Numbered from the stretch's first letter, positions 17,238 to 26,883 are shown. The stretch is DNA of 64,000 nucleotides from Prevotella sp. (GCA_017541365.1 JAFXZF010000007.1:60655-124654); one strand, 5' to 3'. A program made the numbers and translations. The notes: generated by a model from the sequence alone, not told the origin.

Positions 17238-17855
17238 ATGAACAAATATTACGCTATAACATATAAACTTCATACTGTCAAAGATGGTGTGAGAGAACTG
17301 AGAGAAGAAATCGGTGCTGACGATCCTTTTGTATTTATCTCAGGGTTCAGCACCACCATACCAGGTTTCGAAAAAGAAATTGAGAAACTCAGCACAGGCG
17401 AGGAGTTTGACTTTACCGTACCTTGCGAGGAAGCATATGGAGAATATGTGGCAGAAAGAGTGGTGACACTCGATAAGGCCATATTCAGCATAGACGGAGT
17501 GTTTAACGCTGACATGATATATATTGGTGCAATAATACCTCTGCAAAACGAGGACGGCATGCGCTTCATGGGTATAGTTAAAAAGGTAAGAGATAAAGAC
17601 GTGGTTGTTGACCTCAATCACCCTCTTGCTGGCTGCGCACTCAATTTCACGGGTACTGTAGAAGAATGCCATGAAGCTACCAACGCTGAAATTACCGACG
17701 TCATCAACCGTCTATCAGGAGGCGGATGTCATGGAGGTTGTGGAAGCTGTGGAGGAGGTTGCAACTCTGGCGAGGGCAAATGCGATGGAGATGGCTGTGG
17801 CAAATGCGATGATGGAGGCTGTGGCAAATGCGATGATGGAGGCTGTGGCAAATGA
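17238..17855 (+). CDS. slyD: SlyD-like FKBP peptidyl-prolyl isomerase with Cys/Gly-rich tail
   Basis: A 205-residue protein; the ATG at 17238 is chosen because upstream codons overlap the promoter. The FKBP core has [18 protein letters not shown] and [12 protein letters not shown], with the insert-in-flap domain between, as in SlyD chaperone-isomerases. The last 40 residues are a metal-ligand-rich tail, [15 protein letters not shown] followed by repeated GCGKCDDG units. The tail is built mainly from Cys, Gly and Asp rather than the His-rich tail of E. coli SlyD. Two exact 24-bp repeats encode it. A nickel/zinc-handling role is inferred. The stop overlaps aroC. Confidence 0.85.
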   Translation: MNKYYAITYKLHTVKDGVRELREEIGADDPFVFISGFSTTIPGFEKEIEKLSTGEEFDFTVPCEEAYGEYVAERVVTLDKAIFSIDGVFNADMIYIGAIIPLQNEDGMRFMGIVKKVRDKDVVVDLNHPLAGCALNFTGTVEECHEATNAEITDVINRLSGGGCHGGCGSCGGGCNSGEGKCDGDGCGKCDDGGCGKCDDGGCGK

Positions 17856-18922
17856 ATACATTTGGTAAAATATACACGATAACAAGCTTCGGCGAAAGCC
17901 ACGGAGCAGGCATCGGTGGAGTCATCGACGGTATGCCCGCTGGCATATCTGTTGACATGAACTTCATACAGGCAGAACTTAGCCGTCGTCGCCCTGGACA
18001 GAGTACCATCACAACGGGTCGCAATGAGGCAGACGAGGTGGAAATCTTATCTGGTGTATTTGAAGGCAAGACAACGGGGTGTCCTATCGGTTTTCTTGTA
18101 AGAAACACTAACCAACACTCACAAGACTATGAAAACATGCGTTGCCTGTTTCGTCCTTCACATGCAGACTTCACATATCAGCAAAAGTACGGTACACGTG
18201 ACCATCGCGGAGGAGGCAGGAGCAGTGCACGCATTACAATAAGTCGTTGTGTAGCAGGAGCTTTCGCCAAATTGGCCTTACGTCAGTTAGGCATTACCAT
18301 ACACGCTTATACATCACAGGTAGGCAATATATCCATCGACCGTGACTACAAGAAATATGACCTATCGCAGGTAGATACCAACGCAGTACGTTGCCCCGAT
18401 GCAGAGAAAGCTACGGAGATGGAAAACCTAATAAAAGAGGTGAAAGCTGATGGTGACACTATCGGTGGTACCATAACATGTGTCATCAAGGGATGTCCTG
18501 TAGGACTTGGCGAACCCGAGTTTGGCAAACTGCATCAGTCACTCGGAGCTGCTATGCTCTCTATAAACGCCGTAAAAGGTTTTGAATATGGAGAAGGCTT
18601 CAATGGCTTAGACATGAGAGGCAGTGAGCAAAATGACCTGTTCAACGAAGGATTGGGCAACGGCATGAAGACCAACCACTCTGGTGGCATACAGGGTGGT
18701 ATAAGCAATGGCGAGGACATATATTTCCGCGTGGCATTTAAACCCGTTGCCACACAGTTGCGTGAACAGGAGGCAATCGATCTCGAAGGCAACCCTACCC
18801 TGCTGAAGGCAAAAGGAAGACATGACCCCTGCGTACTCCCGCGTGCTGTGCCCATCGTAGAAGCTATGGCTGCGATAGTCATTCTCGACCATTACCTCAT
18901 TGGGAAAACCACGAAATTGTAA
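17852..18922 (+). CDS. aroC: Chorismate synthase
   Basis: A 356-residue enzyme making chorismate from EPSP, the last step of the shikimate pathway. Motifs: [18 protein letters not shown] at the N-terminus, [31 protein letters not shown] and [13 protein letters not shown]. It overlaps slyD by four bases (ATGA), so the two are translationally coupled. A terminator lies 21 bases after the stop. Confidence 0.97.
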   Translation: MNTFGKIYTITSFGESHGAGIGGVIDGMPAGISVDMNFIQAELSRRRPGQSTITTGRNEADEVEILSGVFEGKTTGCPIGFLVRNTNQHSQDYENMRCLFRPSHADFTYQQKYGTRDHRGGGRSSARITISRCVAGAFAKLALRQLGITIHAYTSQVGNISIDRDYKKYDLSQVDTNAVRCPDAEKATEMENLIKEVKADGDTIGGTITCVIKGCPVGLGEPEFGKLHQSLGAAMLSINAVKGFEYGEGFNGLDMRGSEQNDLFNEGLGNGMKTNHSGGIQGGISNGEDIYFRVAFKPVATQLREQEAIDLEGNPTLLKAKGRHDPCVLPRAVPIVEAMAAIVILDHYLIGKTTKL

Positions 18923-18943
18923 AAAAACACTGAAAGGAAAACA

Positions 18944-18979
18944 ATCATTGCGCACAGTAGTGGGCAATGATATTTTTTT
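18944..18979 (+). terminator. Terminator after aroC
   Basis: ATCATTGC pairs with GCAATGAT around a 12-base loop, followed by seven T residues. Confidence 0.85.
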
Positions 18980-19015
18980 AATAACAACAACACATTAGTA
19001 ACAAATAACAAAACT

Positions 19016-20221
19016 ATGAAGAAAACTATTATCGGCCTTACAGCCTATGTGCTGTATGGTCTCAGTGTGAGTGCGCAGAGCACTCTGGGTGGATTGTATC
19101 AGGTAATCACATCAACAAGCGACTTCGCTGCCGGAGACTCCATTATCTTGGTTTCATATGACGCAGAGAAAAACATGTACGCCATGGGAACATATGATAG
19201 CGACACAGGCAACGCCTTTCATGCTATCAACATCGGCACAACAACAGCTGATTATCTTCCCTCCACTATCTCGCTTGATGCTGCCAATACGAGTGGGAAT
19301 GCGTATGAATATAGAGCGAGGATTTTTAGAGATAATGAGGATAACATTGAGTCAATAGCCTTACAGGACGTAAACTTAGATTATGTATATGGAACAACAG
19401 ACAATACAAATATAACATTGTCAACATCATGCAGATGGACTCCATCTAAATACACAAGTGAAAGATATGGTTTTGATGGAGTCAGCTTAAACAAAGGTTC
19501 TTTAAGATATATCAGTTATTCTGAAGACTATGGCTTTAAAAACTATCAGATTGGTGTTAACTATACCCTCGCCTATTGTTACAAAAAAATTGCGACCAAC
19601 CAATTATTTAGAATCGGTAGCACTGGCTATGCAACAATGTATTACAGCAGTAACGATGTAGAGCTGCCCGATGGACTTACGGCATATACCATAAACGTAA
19701 CAAAGGAAGGTGGTAACTACAAGTTGCACATAAATAATATCGGCACATCGGTGCCACATGGTACCGCAGTACTGATTAGCGGTGAGGCGAATACAGACTA
19801 TTACCCTACCATATATTCTGCTACCGCCACAATAGCAAACGATTGGTCATCTGTGGAAGGAAACATGCTACACGGCACTGACACCGATGCCTTGCAGAGC
19901 AATGGCAGCGGCAACTACTTCAAACTTGCCGACCATGCCACCAAGGGTGTGGGCTTTTACTGGGGAGCCGCTGATGGCGCAGCCTTTACCAACAAAGCAC
20001 ACAAGGCATATCTCTTCCTGCCTGAGGAATTGGTATCTGCCTCATTGAGTGACATCCCGTTTTCACTAATAGAAGATGGTGCTACATTAGTGCAGATTAC
20101 TAAGGCCGTTAATAATAATAAAACGACTTTACCATTATATGATGCAGCTGGTAAAAGGATGACGGACAGACGCATAGATGCTGTGCGCATCACTGGTGGC
20201 AAGAAAATCATAGGAAAGTAA
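19016..20221 (+). CDS. Secreted protein of unknown function
   Basis: A 401-residue protein with a signal peptide (MKKTIIGLTAYVLYGLSVSA, cleavage near AQS). I do not recognise a family. The N-terminal part contains YQVITSTSDFAAGDSIILVS, and the middle is Tyr/Asn/Ser-rich. The C-terminal part (GSTGYATMYYSSNDVELPDG, then VPHGTAVLISG) looks like a beta-sandwich of the kind seen in Bacteroidetes surface proteins. The last 30 residues, PLYDAAGKRMTDRRIDAVRI and on, faintly resemble a type IX sorting tail. DNA at about 19290-19620 is clearly more A/T-rich than the flanks. No promoter was recognised. Confidence 0.75.
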   Translation: MKKTIIGLTAYVLYGLSVSAQSTLGGLYQVITSTSDFAAGDSIILVSYDAEKNMYAMGTYDSDTGNAFHAINIGTTTADYLPSTISLDAANTSGNAYEYRARIFRDNEDNIESIALQDVNLDYVYGTTDNTNITLSTSCRWTPSKYTSERYGFDGVSLNKGSLRYISYSEDYGFKNYQIGVNYTLAYCYKKIATNQLFRIGSTGYATMYYSSNDVELPDGLTAYTINVTKEGGNYKLHINNIGTSVPHGTAVLISGEANTDYYPTIYSATATIANDWSSVEGNMLHGTDTDALQSNGSGNYFKLADHATKGVGFYWGAADGAAFTNKAHKAYLFLPEELVSASLSDIPFSLIEDGATLVQITKAVNNNKTTLPLYDAAGKRMTDRRIDAVRITGGKKIIGK

Positions 20222-20230
20222 GAAAATAGA

Positions 20231-20267
20231 AAAGGCTTAAATGTCAAGGGTGACATTTAAGCCTTTT
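20231..20267. terminator. Bidirectional terminator
   Basis: AAAGGCTTAAATGTCA pairs perfectly with TGACATTTAAGCCTTT around a short loop, with T-runs on both sides. It serves the plus-strand secreted protein and the minus-strand kdsD. Confidence 0.9.
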
Positions 20268-20291
20268 CTTCTTGTTTATCATATACCTTTT

Positions 20292-21248
20292 TTATATATC
20301 ACAAGCGTAGCGGTCAACAACGCCTATTATACGTTTTTTCTCATCAACGACCAGCACGTTGTGTATCTTATTGTCGTTCATCACTCGCTGTATATCTGAT
20401 ATTCGGGCATCGCCTGTCACCGTCTTCGGTGTGCGTGTCATTATATCGCTTACGGTGTGATCAAAGAATGCTGCCTGCCAACGCTCCATAGCACGACGTA
20501 TGTCACCATCGGTAAACACACCTGCCACCGTGCCGTCTTCATTCAGCGAGATACCAAGTCCGAGTTTTCCTGCGCTAACCTTTATTATGGCTTCGCCAAG
20601 ATGCATAGTGGCAGGAATGAATGGCAGATTTTCACTCAGCATAACATCAGCAGCAGTCGTGAGCAATCGTTTTCCAAGTTCTCCTCCTGGATGAAACTGT
20701 GCAAAATCTTGAGGCTTGAAGTTCCTTAGTTCCATAAGGCATATAGCCAATGCATCGCCCATAGCCAATGCAGCCGTGGTACTGCTTGTCGGTGCGAGAT
20801 TCAAAGGACATGCCTCTTTCTCTACTTTTACATTGATGTGGTATGTAGAGTACTTCGCAAGTAACGACTTAGGATTGCCACTCATACCTATTATGGGCAC
20901 CTCCATGTGTATTATTATAGGTACGAACCGCAATAATTCGTCGGTCTGACCGCTATTGCTCAATGCGAGTACCACGTCATCCTTGGTTATCACTCCTAAG
21001 TCTCCATGATATGCATCGAGAGGATTAACGAAGACAGCTGGTGTACCAGTAGAACTCAAAGTAGCTGCTATCTTGGCACCTACATGTCCACTCTTTCCCA
21101 CTCCTGTAACTATCACTTTTCCACCACAGTGGAGCATCAGGTCAACAGCTTTGTCAAATTGTTCGTCGAGAAGCGGTATGAGGTCTGTCAGTGCCTGTGC
21201 CTCATCCTGCAATGCCTGAGTTGCTATTTCACGTATTGACTTCATCAT
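20292..21248 (-). CDS. kdsD: Arabinose-5-phosphate isomerase (KpsF/GutQ family)
   Basis: A 318-residue protein with an N-terminal SIS domain (VIVTGVGKSGHVGAKIAATL, STGTPAVFVNPLDAYHGDLG, LSNSGQTDEL) and two C-terminal CBS domains. It converts ribulose 5-phosphate to arabinose 5-phosphate, the first step of Kdo synthesis for lipopolysaccharide. It starts 7 bases after the kdsA stop, matching the next step of the same pathway. Confidence 0.94.
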   Translation of the reverse strand: MMKSIREIATQALQDEAQALTDLIPLLDEQFDKAVDLMLHCGGKVIVTGVGKSGHVGAKIAATLSSTGTPAVFVNPLDAYHGDLGVITKDDVVLALSNSGQTDELLRFVPIIIHMEVPIIGMSGNPKSLLAKYSTYHINVKVEKEACPLNLAPTSSTTAALAMGDALAICLMELRNFKPQDFAQFHPGGELGKRLLTTAADVMLSENLPFIPATMHLGEAIIKVSAGKLGLGISLNEDGTVAGVFTDGDIRRAMERWQAAFFDHTVSDIMTRTPKTVTGDARISDIQRVMNDNKIHNVLVVDEKKRIIGVVDRYACDI

Positions 21249-21255
21249 TCAAAGT

Positions 21256-22011
21256 TCAATCTATTAATTTCTCTATAAGAGGTCTGAGATCCTCAAGTTT
21301 CAACATGTTTGGTCCGTCACTGAGTCCCTCATCAGGATTGGGGTGTACCTCAAAAAAGTAACCGTTAGCCCCAAAAGCTTTTGCCGCCAATGCCATGGAG
21401 GGTACAAACTTGCGGTCGCCCGCCGTTGTGCCATTGCCACCACCAGGACGCTGTACGCTGTGTGTACAGTCCATTATGACACGTGGTACGATATTGAGCA
21501 TGTCAGGTATATTACGAAAATCCACCACAAGATTATTGTAGCCGAAAGAGTTGCCACGTTCAGTAAGCCAGACTTCCTTGCCACCACTCTGCTGTACTTT
21601 GTCAACAGGATATTTCATATCAGCTCCGCTTAGGAACTGTGCTTTCTTTATATTAACTATCTTTCCTGTCTTAGCAGCTGCTACAAGCAAATCTGTTTGA
21701 CGACACAGAAAAGCTGGTATCTGAATAACGTCAACAACTTCGCCTACAGGCTGTGCCTGATATGCCTCATGGATGTCCGTCAGCAATTTCAAACCATATT
21801 TTTCCTTTACATCGGCAAGCATTTGCAAGCCACGATTCATGCCTGGCCCACGGAAGGATTTCAGCGATGTACGGTTTGCCTTATCAAATGATGCTTTGAA
21901 TATTATCTCTGTGCCGAGGGCATTGTTGATAGCAACAAATTCCCGCGCCACTATATCGAGCAGTTCAGCACTCTCGATGACACATGGTCCTGCTATGAAA
22001 ATCGGTCTCAT
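21256..22011 (-). CDS. kdsA: 3-deoxy-8-phosphooctulonate synthase
   Basis: A 251-residue enzyme that condenses arabinose 5-phosphate with phosphoenolpyruvate to Kdo 8-phosphate. Motifs: IAGPCVIESAELL, KASFDKANRTSLKSFRGPG, and VIMDCTHSVQRPGGG. The ATG at 22011 is preferred over the TTG nine bases upstream because it overlaps the nrdG stop as ATGA. It lies between nrdG and kdsD on one message. Confidence 0.96.
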   Translation of the reverse strand: MRPIFIAGPCVIESAELLDIVAREFVAINNALGTEIIFKASFDKANRTSLKSFRGPGMNRGLQMLADVKEKYGLKLLTDIHEAYQAQPVGEVVDVIQIPAFLCRQTDLLVAAAKTGKIVNIKKAQFLSGADMKYPVDKVQQSGGKEVWLTERGNSFGYNNLVVDFRNIPDMLNIVPRVIMDCTHSVQRPGGGNGTTAGDRKFVPSMALAAKAFGANGYFFEVHPNPDEGLSDGPNMLKLEDLRPLIEKLID

Positions 22012-22472
22012 TTCTTCCAAAATTTCTTTGTTATATCAGTCAGTGACAGATCTTTCCCAACCTTGTACAGACGTTGATTAGTGGTAGGTTTATTTAGGGC
22101 CCCCTTTGCCTCAACATACGGCCCAAGTTTTATGAAATCAAAGTTTTTAAGATGTATCACACTGCTTCGTTCTCTCCTACCGCTATACCATGCCACTTTT
22201 AGTTCTGGGTAGTTCTTTTTAGTCCATGCTGCCAAAGCATCTACCTCCTCTGGTGTAGCGTCTCCACCCATAAATGCTATGCATGTTATATCATCACCAT
22301 ACTCTTTAAGCATCATACTGAGCGAGATGACATTTAGGGGGGCGCCTATATCCTCCCATAGGTATTCACTGTGGCATCCTAAACAATGACAAGGACAGTT
22401 CGATATATTTATAGAGAGCGTGACCTCATCAGGTATTTCCTGAAAGACCACGCCCGTATTTACATACTTCAT
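22008..22472 (-). CDS. nrdG: Anaerobic ribonucleotide reductase activating protein
   Basis: A 154-residue radical-SAM enzyme. NISNCPCHCLGCHSEYLW holds the CxxxCxxC cluster ligands, and FMGGDATPEEV is the SAM-binding glycine motif. It installs the glycyl radical on NrdD. It starts 11 bases after the nrdD stop. The protein is short, as is usual for NrdG. Confidence 0.95.
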   Translation of the reverse strand: MKYVNTGVVFQEIPDEVTLSINISNCPCHCLGCHSEYLWEDIGAPLNVISLSMMLKEYGDDITCIAFMGGDATPEEVDALAAWTKKNYPELKVAWYSGRRERSSVIHLKNFDFIKLGPYVEAKGALNKPTTNQRLYKVGKDLSLTDITKKFWKK

Positions 22473-22483
22473 AAAAGTCAGTA

Positions 22484-24634
22484 TTAACCTACCTTCTGTA
22501 CCTGCTGCTGTGGTGTAGTACCATCCTCTCTACCCATTTTGTCAGAACCAGCATAATAGCGACGTGCTGCTTCTTTCTGACGTGCGGCAGAGAAATTGCT
22601 CACCCTCTTCAGATATCCAATGATACGTGTCATGTAGTCCACATTGCTTGAGTGGCATGACGGACATTCATGCAGGTATCGCTTATCTATATGTCCGCAG
22701 TTATTGCAGATAGTGTTAGGTATGTTGAATGTAAAGTAGTTACATCCTTCCTTTGCGGCAACTTTCAACAGTTGTTTGTACTGCATCTTAGAGAGGTGCT
22801 CCTCAAGGTTCATGTGCAGAGCAGAGCCACCTGTGAGATGCTCAATATATGGCGCTCCGTGCATCTTAAACTTGTCGATGATATTGAGCGACTGATCTTC
22901 CACTACGTAGAAGTAAGAATTGTAACAGTCACGTGGTACGAAGTAGCCATCCTCACGATCCCACTTAGCATGCTTCACACCAACATTCTCAGCAGGTATC
23001 ATTTCACAGTTGAAGAGAACCTCCTTGGTGCGATACTGCTTGTTGAGTTTCTCTACAATAGATAGCACACCCTGTACAAACTCTTTATACTTGTCGTTGG
23101 CTGTAATCTTCAATCCCATGAACTCTGCAGCCTCCACCAGTCCGTTAACGCCAATGGTGAGATACTGTCGTGACATGTTGATATAGCCAGCATCGAAGAG
23201 AGGCAACATACCGTGAGCCTGCAGGTTCTTCAGGTTCTCGTTGTAGGCAAGCTGCACCTTGTGACACAGTTCGATAACCTCCTCCAGATACTCCTTATAG
23301 TCACGGCCATTGTTTACGGCATACTGAATGCAACGATTGAGATTTACAGTCAGTACAGACTTAGAACCTGTAGATACACCACCAGCACCCAATGTATAGG
23401 AGAATCCATTGTCCTGTATCTCGTTACGCAAACGGCAACAAGACGACAGTGAGTCAGCATTATCACTCATATAAGTAAAGAAACTATGGCCCTCAGAATA
23501 CATCTCCGCTGTGAAGTCACCCCACTCCTTGTCACGGCACTCTCCGTTGTCTGCCAGTAGCGCCATTGTTTCAACAGGGAATGTGAGAACTGTCTTTTCA
23601 CGCTCCTTGTTGAACCACTTCATGAATCTCTTCTGCAACCATGACAGGCCATTCCAGTCGGGTTGGCTGCCATCTGGGAAGTAGAAATTTCCGAAGAGTG
23701 ACTCGAAGTAATACTTGTCGTAGTAAGCTATATTCCAGAAAACTGCCTGGAAGTTACGTGCACCTGTTGGCTGATTTATAGAATATACAATCTGCTCGAA
23801 GCAGTCCGTTATGACCTTATCGATGGAGCGCTGACGTATAGAGAGGTCAACAATCTTTGCTGGGTCCTTCCAGTAGTCTGTACCATACTCCTTACCTATG
23901 AAGTAATTGAGATACATGAGGAATTCAGGTGTAGCGCATGCGCCTGAGAGCATAGAACTCACGATAAACACCATGTTAACAAATCCTCCACAGAAGCTTT
24001 TAAGATTTGTTGGAGCTGTAGAGTTGCCGCCTATAGCTGTCGTACCATTAATAAGCCATGGGTACATCGTTATAGATGCACAATAAGGAGCTATAGATGT
24101 CTCATCGTTCTTATATATAAAATGGTGTGTGAGCAAATCAATGTACTTGTCAGCAGTCTGCTTGTCATACATCTTCTTTATACGATCCGTGAGCAGACGA
24201 CGGTTCAGACGTATGAAATTTGACTTTGGCAATTCGCCTATCAAAGTAGCAATGTTCTTATGTTCTACATTTGCATTGGCATCAAACTTAGAACCAGTAG
24301 CTGCATTTGTGGCCTCCATATAGTCTGTCAAAAAAGACAACTTCTCAAGAGTCTCACGATCCTCTGTGTGTGACTGTCTGTAGAGCATATAGCACTTAGC
24401 CACCTTGTAGTGACCCTCCTTCATGAGTGCCATCTCCACCTGGTTCTGTATATCCTCCACCGTAATATTATTTTTAATATCCAAGTGGCTGATAATCTTA
24501 GAGATATTAGCTACATCAAATGGTTCTTCTACTGCCTCGAATGCCCTTACTATGGCACTCATAATCTTGTCAAGAGAGAAGTCATCTTTTGAGCCATCAC
24601 GCTTGGTGATGGTAAACTTTCTAATTTCCATCAT
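22484..24634 (-). CDS. nrdD: Anaerobic ribonucleoside-triphosphate reductase
   Basis: A 716-residue class III reductase that makes deoxynucleotides without oxygen. The N-terminal ATP-cone (FTITKRDGSKDDFSLDKIMS) is followed by the ten-stranded barrel. CNNCGHIDKRYLHECPSCHS is the C-terminal zinc site. RIIGYLKRVSNFSAARQKE contains the glycyl-radical Gly. The tail after the radical loop is long, ending PQQQVQKVG. Start MM is ambiguous by one codon. The leader contains three copies of GGAAAACTTT. Confidence 0.96.
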   Translation of the reverse strand: MMEIRKFTITKRDGSKDDFSLDKIMSAIVRAFEAVEEPFDVANISKIISHLDIKNNITVEDIQNQVEMALMKEGHYKVAKCYMLYRQSHTEDRETLEKLSFLTDYMEATNAATGSKFDANANVEHKNIATLIGELPKSNFIRLNRRLLTDRIKKMYDKQTADKYIDLLTHHFIYKNDETSIAPYCASITMYPWLINGTTAIGGNSTAPTNLKSFCGGFVNMVFIVSSMLSGACATPEFLMYLNYFIGKEYGTDYWKDPAKIVDLSIRQRSIDKVITDCFEQIVYSINQPTGARNFQAVFWNIAYYDKYYFESLFGNFYFPDGSQPDWNGLSWLQKRFMKWFNKEREKTVLTFPVETMALLADNGECRDKEWGDFTAEMYSEGHSFFTYMSDNADSLSSCCRLRNEIQDNGFSYTLGAGGVSTGSKSVLTVNLNRCIQYAVNNGRDYKEYLEEVIELCHKVQLAYNENLKNLQAHGMLPLFDAGYINMSRQYLTIGVNGLVEAAEFMGLKITANDKYKEFVQGVLSIVEKLNKQYRTKEVLFNCEMIPAENVGVKHAKWDREDGYFVPRDCYNSYFYVVEDQSLNIIDKFKMHGAPYIEHLTGGSALHMNLEEHLSKMQYKQLLKVAAKEGCNYFTFNIPNTICNNCGHIDKRYLHECPSCHSSNVDYMTRIIGYLKRVSNFSAARQKEAARRYYAGSDKMGREDGTTPQQQVQKVG

Positions 24635-24645
24635 AGGTCAAAATT

Positions 24646-24698
24646 GGAAAACTTTTTTATTTTTTCTTTTTAAAAAGTTTTCCGTTTTGGAAAACTTT
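24646..24698 (-). promoter_or_regulatory. Inverted and direct GGAAAACTTT repeats in the nrdD leader
   Basis: AAAGTTTTCC (24674-24683) and GGAAAACTTT (24689-24698) form a perfect 10-bp inverted repeat with a 5-base loop. A third copy, GGAAAACTTT, lies at 24646-24655. All are between the predicted transcription start and the nrdD ATG, so they could act as an operator or an RNA structure. Confidence 0.5.
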
Positions 24699-24740
24699 CG
24701 CAAAGAATAGTGGTTAGTGAATTGTTTAAATTTGTGAATA

Positions 24741-24772
24741 CAAAGGTAGCAACTTTTCTACTTTCTTACAAA
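24741..24772 (-). promoter_or_regulatory. Promoter of nrdD-nrdG-kdsA-kdsD
   Basis: On the minus strand TTTG (24772-24769) and TACCTTTG (24748-24741) are spaced 20 bases. Confidence 0.7.
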
Positions 24773-24795
24773 ATTTTACTTAGAAAAAAATCAAA

Positions 24796-24842
24796 AAAAA
24801 TAAGCATGCCATATTACTCATGTAATGTAGCATGCCTATTTT
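24796..24842 (-). terminator. Terminator of htrA
   Basis: On the minus strand a hairpin built from GGCATGCTACATTAC and GTAATATGGCATGC is followed by TTATTTTTTTT. It lies about 100 bases beyond the htrA stop. Confidence 0.75.
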
Positions 24843-24943
24843 CAGCATATTACAATCTTATAGTAAAGTAAATACTTTTTTCTTCCTATTCAGTTTTTAC
24901 CCAAATTGCTATTTTAGAGTTTACAATATGCAATCCAGCCACC

Positions 24944-26401
24944 TTATTTATTGTCCTCCAATGGCACCGTAAAGTACTCCCTCTTGCCTGAAGGGTACAA
25001 TCCCTTGATGATGAGTACAGGATCTTTGCTCTTATTAGCAGCCTTCACAACATCAGCGAGATCTGAGAGTGACTTCATGGCGCTTTCGTTGACCGTCTGT
25101 ATCACAAAGCCAGCAGGTATGCCACGCTCACGGAACTTGCCCGCATTCACCTTTGTCACCTTAAGGCCGTACTTTATCTCGAGGTCTGCTTTCTCCTTTT
25201 CATTAACCTCACGTATTACTGCGCCTAAGATGTCAAGATCGGCATCCTTCACTACCTTCGTATTGCCCTGTTCATTCTTCAATGTCACAGTAGCAGTCTT
25301 CTTTGACTTCTTGTGTAGATAGCTCAGCGTCACTTTGTCACCAGGTCGTTTTGTGGCAAGTATCTCCTGTAATTCTGCCATTTTTGTCACCTTCTGTCCA
25401 TCTACAGCCGTCACTACGTCACCTTCCTCTATGCCCGCATCAGCAGCTGCGCCATCGTCAACTACCTTTGCCACATACACACCCTCATTGGTACCAAGAT
25501 CTATCTCTTTGCCTTGCTCCTTTTGAGAGTCGATATAGTTACGCGCATCTTGTCCTTGTATGCCGATGAGTCCACGCTGCACGCTACCATACTGCTTGAG
25601 ATCTTCCACCACCTTATTCATAATAGTGGTAGGAATGGCGAAACCGTAGCCTATATTACTACCTGTTGGCGATGTCAGCATGGCATTGATACCAATAAGC
25701 TCGCCTCTTGCATTAACGAGTGCGCCACCCGAGTTTCCCTGATTAATTGCGGCATCAGTCTGTATGAAAGCCTCCACACCGTTAGCACCCAGAGAGCGTG
25801 CCTTGGCCGATACTATGCCAGCAGTCACCGTAGCACGCAGGTTCAGCGGATGTCCTATTGCGAGTACCCACTCTCCTACTTTTATATCATCACTCGAAAT
25901 CACTTTTATGGCAGGCAGCCCAGTAGCATTTACCTTTATCAGCGCAAGGTCGGTATTTTTGTCCGTACCTATGATGCGTGCAGAAAACTCACGGTTGTCG
26001 TTCAGCGTAATTGTCAATTCATCAGCACCTTCCACCACGTGATTATTTGTCACGATATAGCCATCTTGTGATATTATCACACCAGAACCTGTACCTTCCT
26101 TCTTAGGAGTCTGTACCTTGCGTTTCTGCCCCTGTCCTCGTTGTCCAAAGAAACCAAATGGATCGAACATATCCCCAAACGGGTCGTTCTGTACCTCCAC
26201 CTCCTGCACCTTGGAGTTCTGTAGGAACTTGATATGTACTACACATGGCAAAGCCTTTTCTGCCGCCACAGTGAGATCCACGGCGCCAGCCGCCGATACA
26301 GGAGCCGCCGTGCAAGTATTGTTATATACATGTGTAGCAGCAAGCGAAAAAGACACTGCGAGGAGTGTCGTCAGAATTGTTTGTTTCATTGATATCTTCA
26401 T
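24944..26401 (-). CDS. htrA: Do/DegP-like periplasmic serine protease
   Basis: A 485-residue envelope protease-chaperone with an N-terminal signal segment (TILTTLLAVSFSLAATHVY). The catalytic triad is His in VTNNHVVEG, Asp in DKNTDLALIKV and Ser in NQGNSGGALVN. Two PDZ domains follow (EGVYVAKVVDDGAAADAGIE, and LKVTKVNAGKFRERGIPAGF). A charged Gln/Gly/Lys-rich insert (QRGQGQKRKV) lies in the LA-loop region before the His. It degrades misfolded periplasmic and outer-membrane proteins. MKQTILTT (residue 5) is an alternative start. Confidence 0.94.
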   Translation of the reverse strand: MKISMKQTILTTLLAVSFSLAATHVYNNTCTAAPVSAAGAVDLTVAAEKALPCVVHIKFLQNSKVQEVEVQNDPFGDMFDPFGFFGQRGQGQKRKVQTPKKEGTGSGVIISQDGYIVTNNHVVEGADELTITLNDNREFSARIIGTDKNTDLALIKVNATGLPAIKVISSDDIKVGEWVLAIGHPLNLRATVTAGIVSAKARSLGANGVEAFIQTDAAINQGNSGGALVNARGELIGINAMLTSPTGSNIGYGFAIPTTIMNKVVEDLKQYGSVQRGLIGIQGQDARNYIDSQKEQGKEIDLGTNEGVYVAKVVDDGAAADAGIEEGDVVTAVDGQKVTKMAELQEILATKRPGDKVTLSYLHKKSKKTATVTLKNEQGNTKVVKDADLDILGAVIREVNEKEKADLEIKYGLKVTKVNAGKFRERGIPAGFVIQTVNESAMKSLSDLADVVKAANKSKDPVLIIKGLYPSGKREYFTVPLEDNK

Positions 26402-26461
26402 TTTTACTTACAAGTCTTCAAGTCTTGAACTATTAGATTCTTTTCCAACTTAATCTACGTG

Positions 26462-26469
26462 CAAAGTTA
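26462..26469 (-). promoter_or_regulatory. -7 box for htrA
   Basis: The minus strand reads TAACTTTG, 60 bases upstream of the start. Confidence 0.6.
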
Positions 26470-26768
26470 AAGGCATTTTTTGTTAATCCTGCATTTTACA
26501 TTAACACTTTTGTTTTTTTTAATTTTTCCGAGCATTTTCTTAACGAGAGTTTAATCTTGACGTTTTCACTTTTTCACTTTTTCACTAAAAATGCGATGGC
26601 GACTATACATAAAGTATCCATCACCGCTAATTAACATTATATAATATAAGATTATCTTGAAACTATCTCATCAGGTTCTATAGCCAACATTTCATCAACA
26701 AAATAAGGAAAAATGACGAGGGAACAAAAAAAAAGAGGAAATTTCTTGCGCAGAAAGAAAAAAAGTAG
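26470..26768. other. Intergenic stretch without a recognised gene
   Basis: A/T-rich. It contains three direct copies of TTTTTCAC near 26565-26585 and an imperfect hairpin (GCGATGG ... CCATCACCGC, about 26591-26626). No open frame with family features was seen on either strand. Confidence 0.5.
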
Positions 26769-26776
26769 TACCTTTG
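26769..26776 (+). promoter_or_regulatory. -7 box for tRNA-Arg
   Basis: TACCTTTG, about 34 bases upstream of the mature tRNA. Confidence 0.65.
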
Positions 26777-26809
26777 CACTCGCAATTCGCAAAAGCACCA
26801 CAAAGCAAT

Positions 26810-26883
26810 GGCTCCTTAGCTCAACTGAATAGAGCATTTGACTACGGATCAAAAGGTTGCAGGTTTGAATCCTGCAGGAGTCA
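26810..26883 (+). tRNA. tRNA-Arg (anticodon ACG)
   Basis: A 74-base cloverleaf. Acceptor GGCTCCT pairs with AGGAGTC, the D stem is GCTC/GAGC, the anticodon stem TTTGA/TCAAA encloses CTACGGA, and the T stem is GCAGG/CCTGC. The anticodon ACG reads CGN arginine codons when A34 is deaminated. CCA is not encoded. Confidence 0.95.

Noticed and set aside
20120..20221. Type IX secretion sorting domain at the end of the secreted protein
   Set aside because: The tail only loosely resembles the signature, and no other type IX component is in the window.
25514..26071. 185-residue plus-strand open frame
   Set aside because: Antisense to htrA, whose catalytic motifs make the minus strand the coding one.
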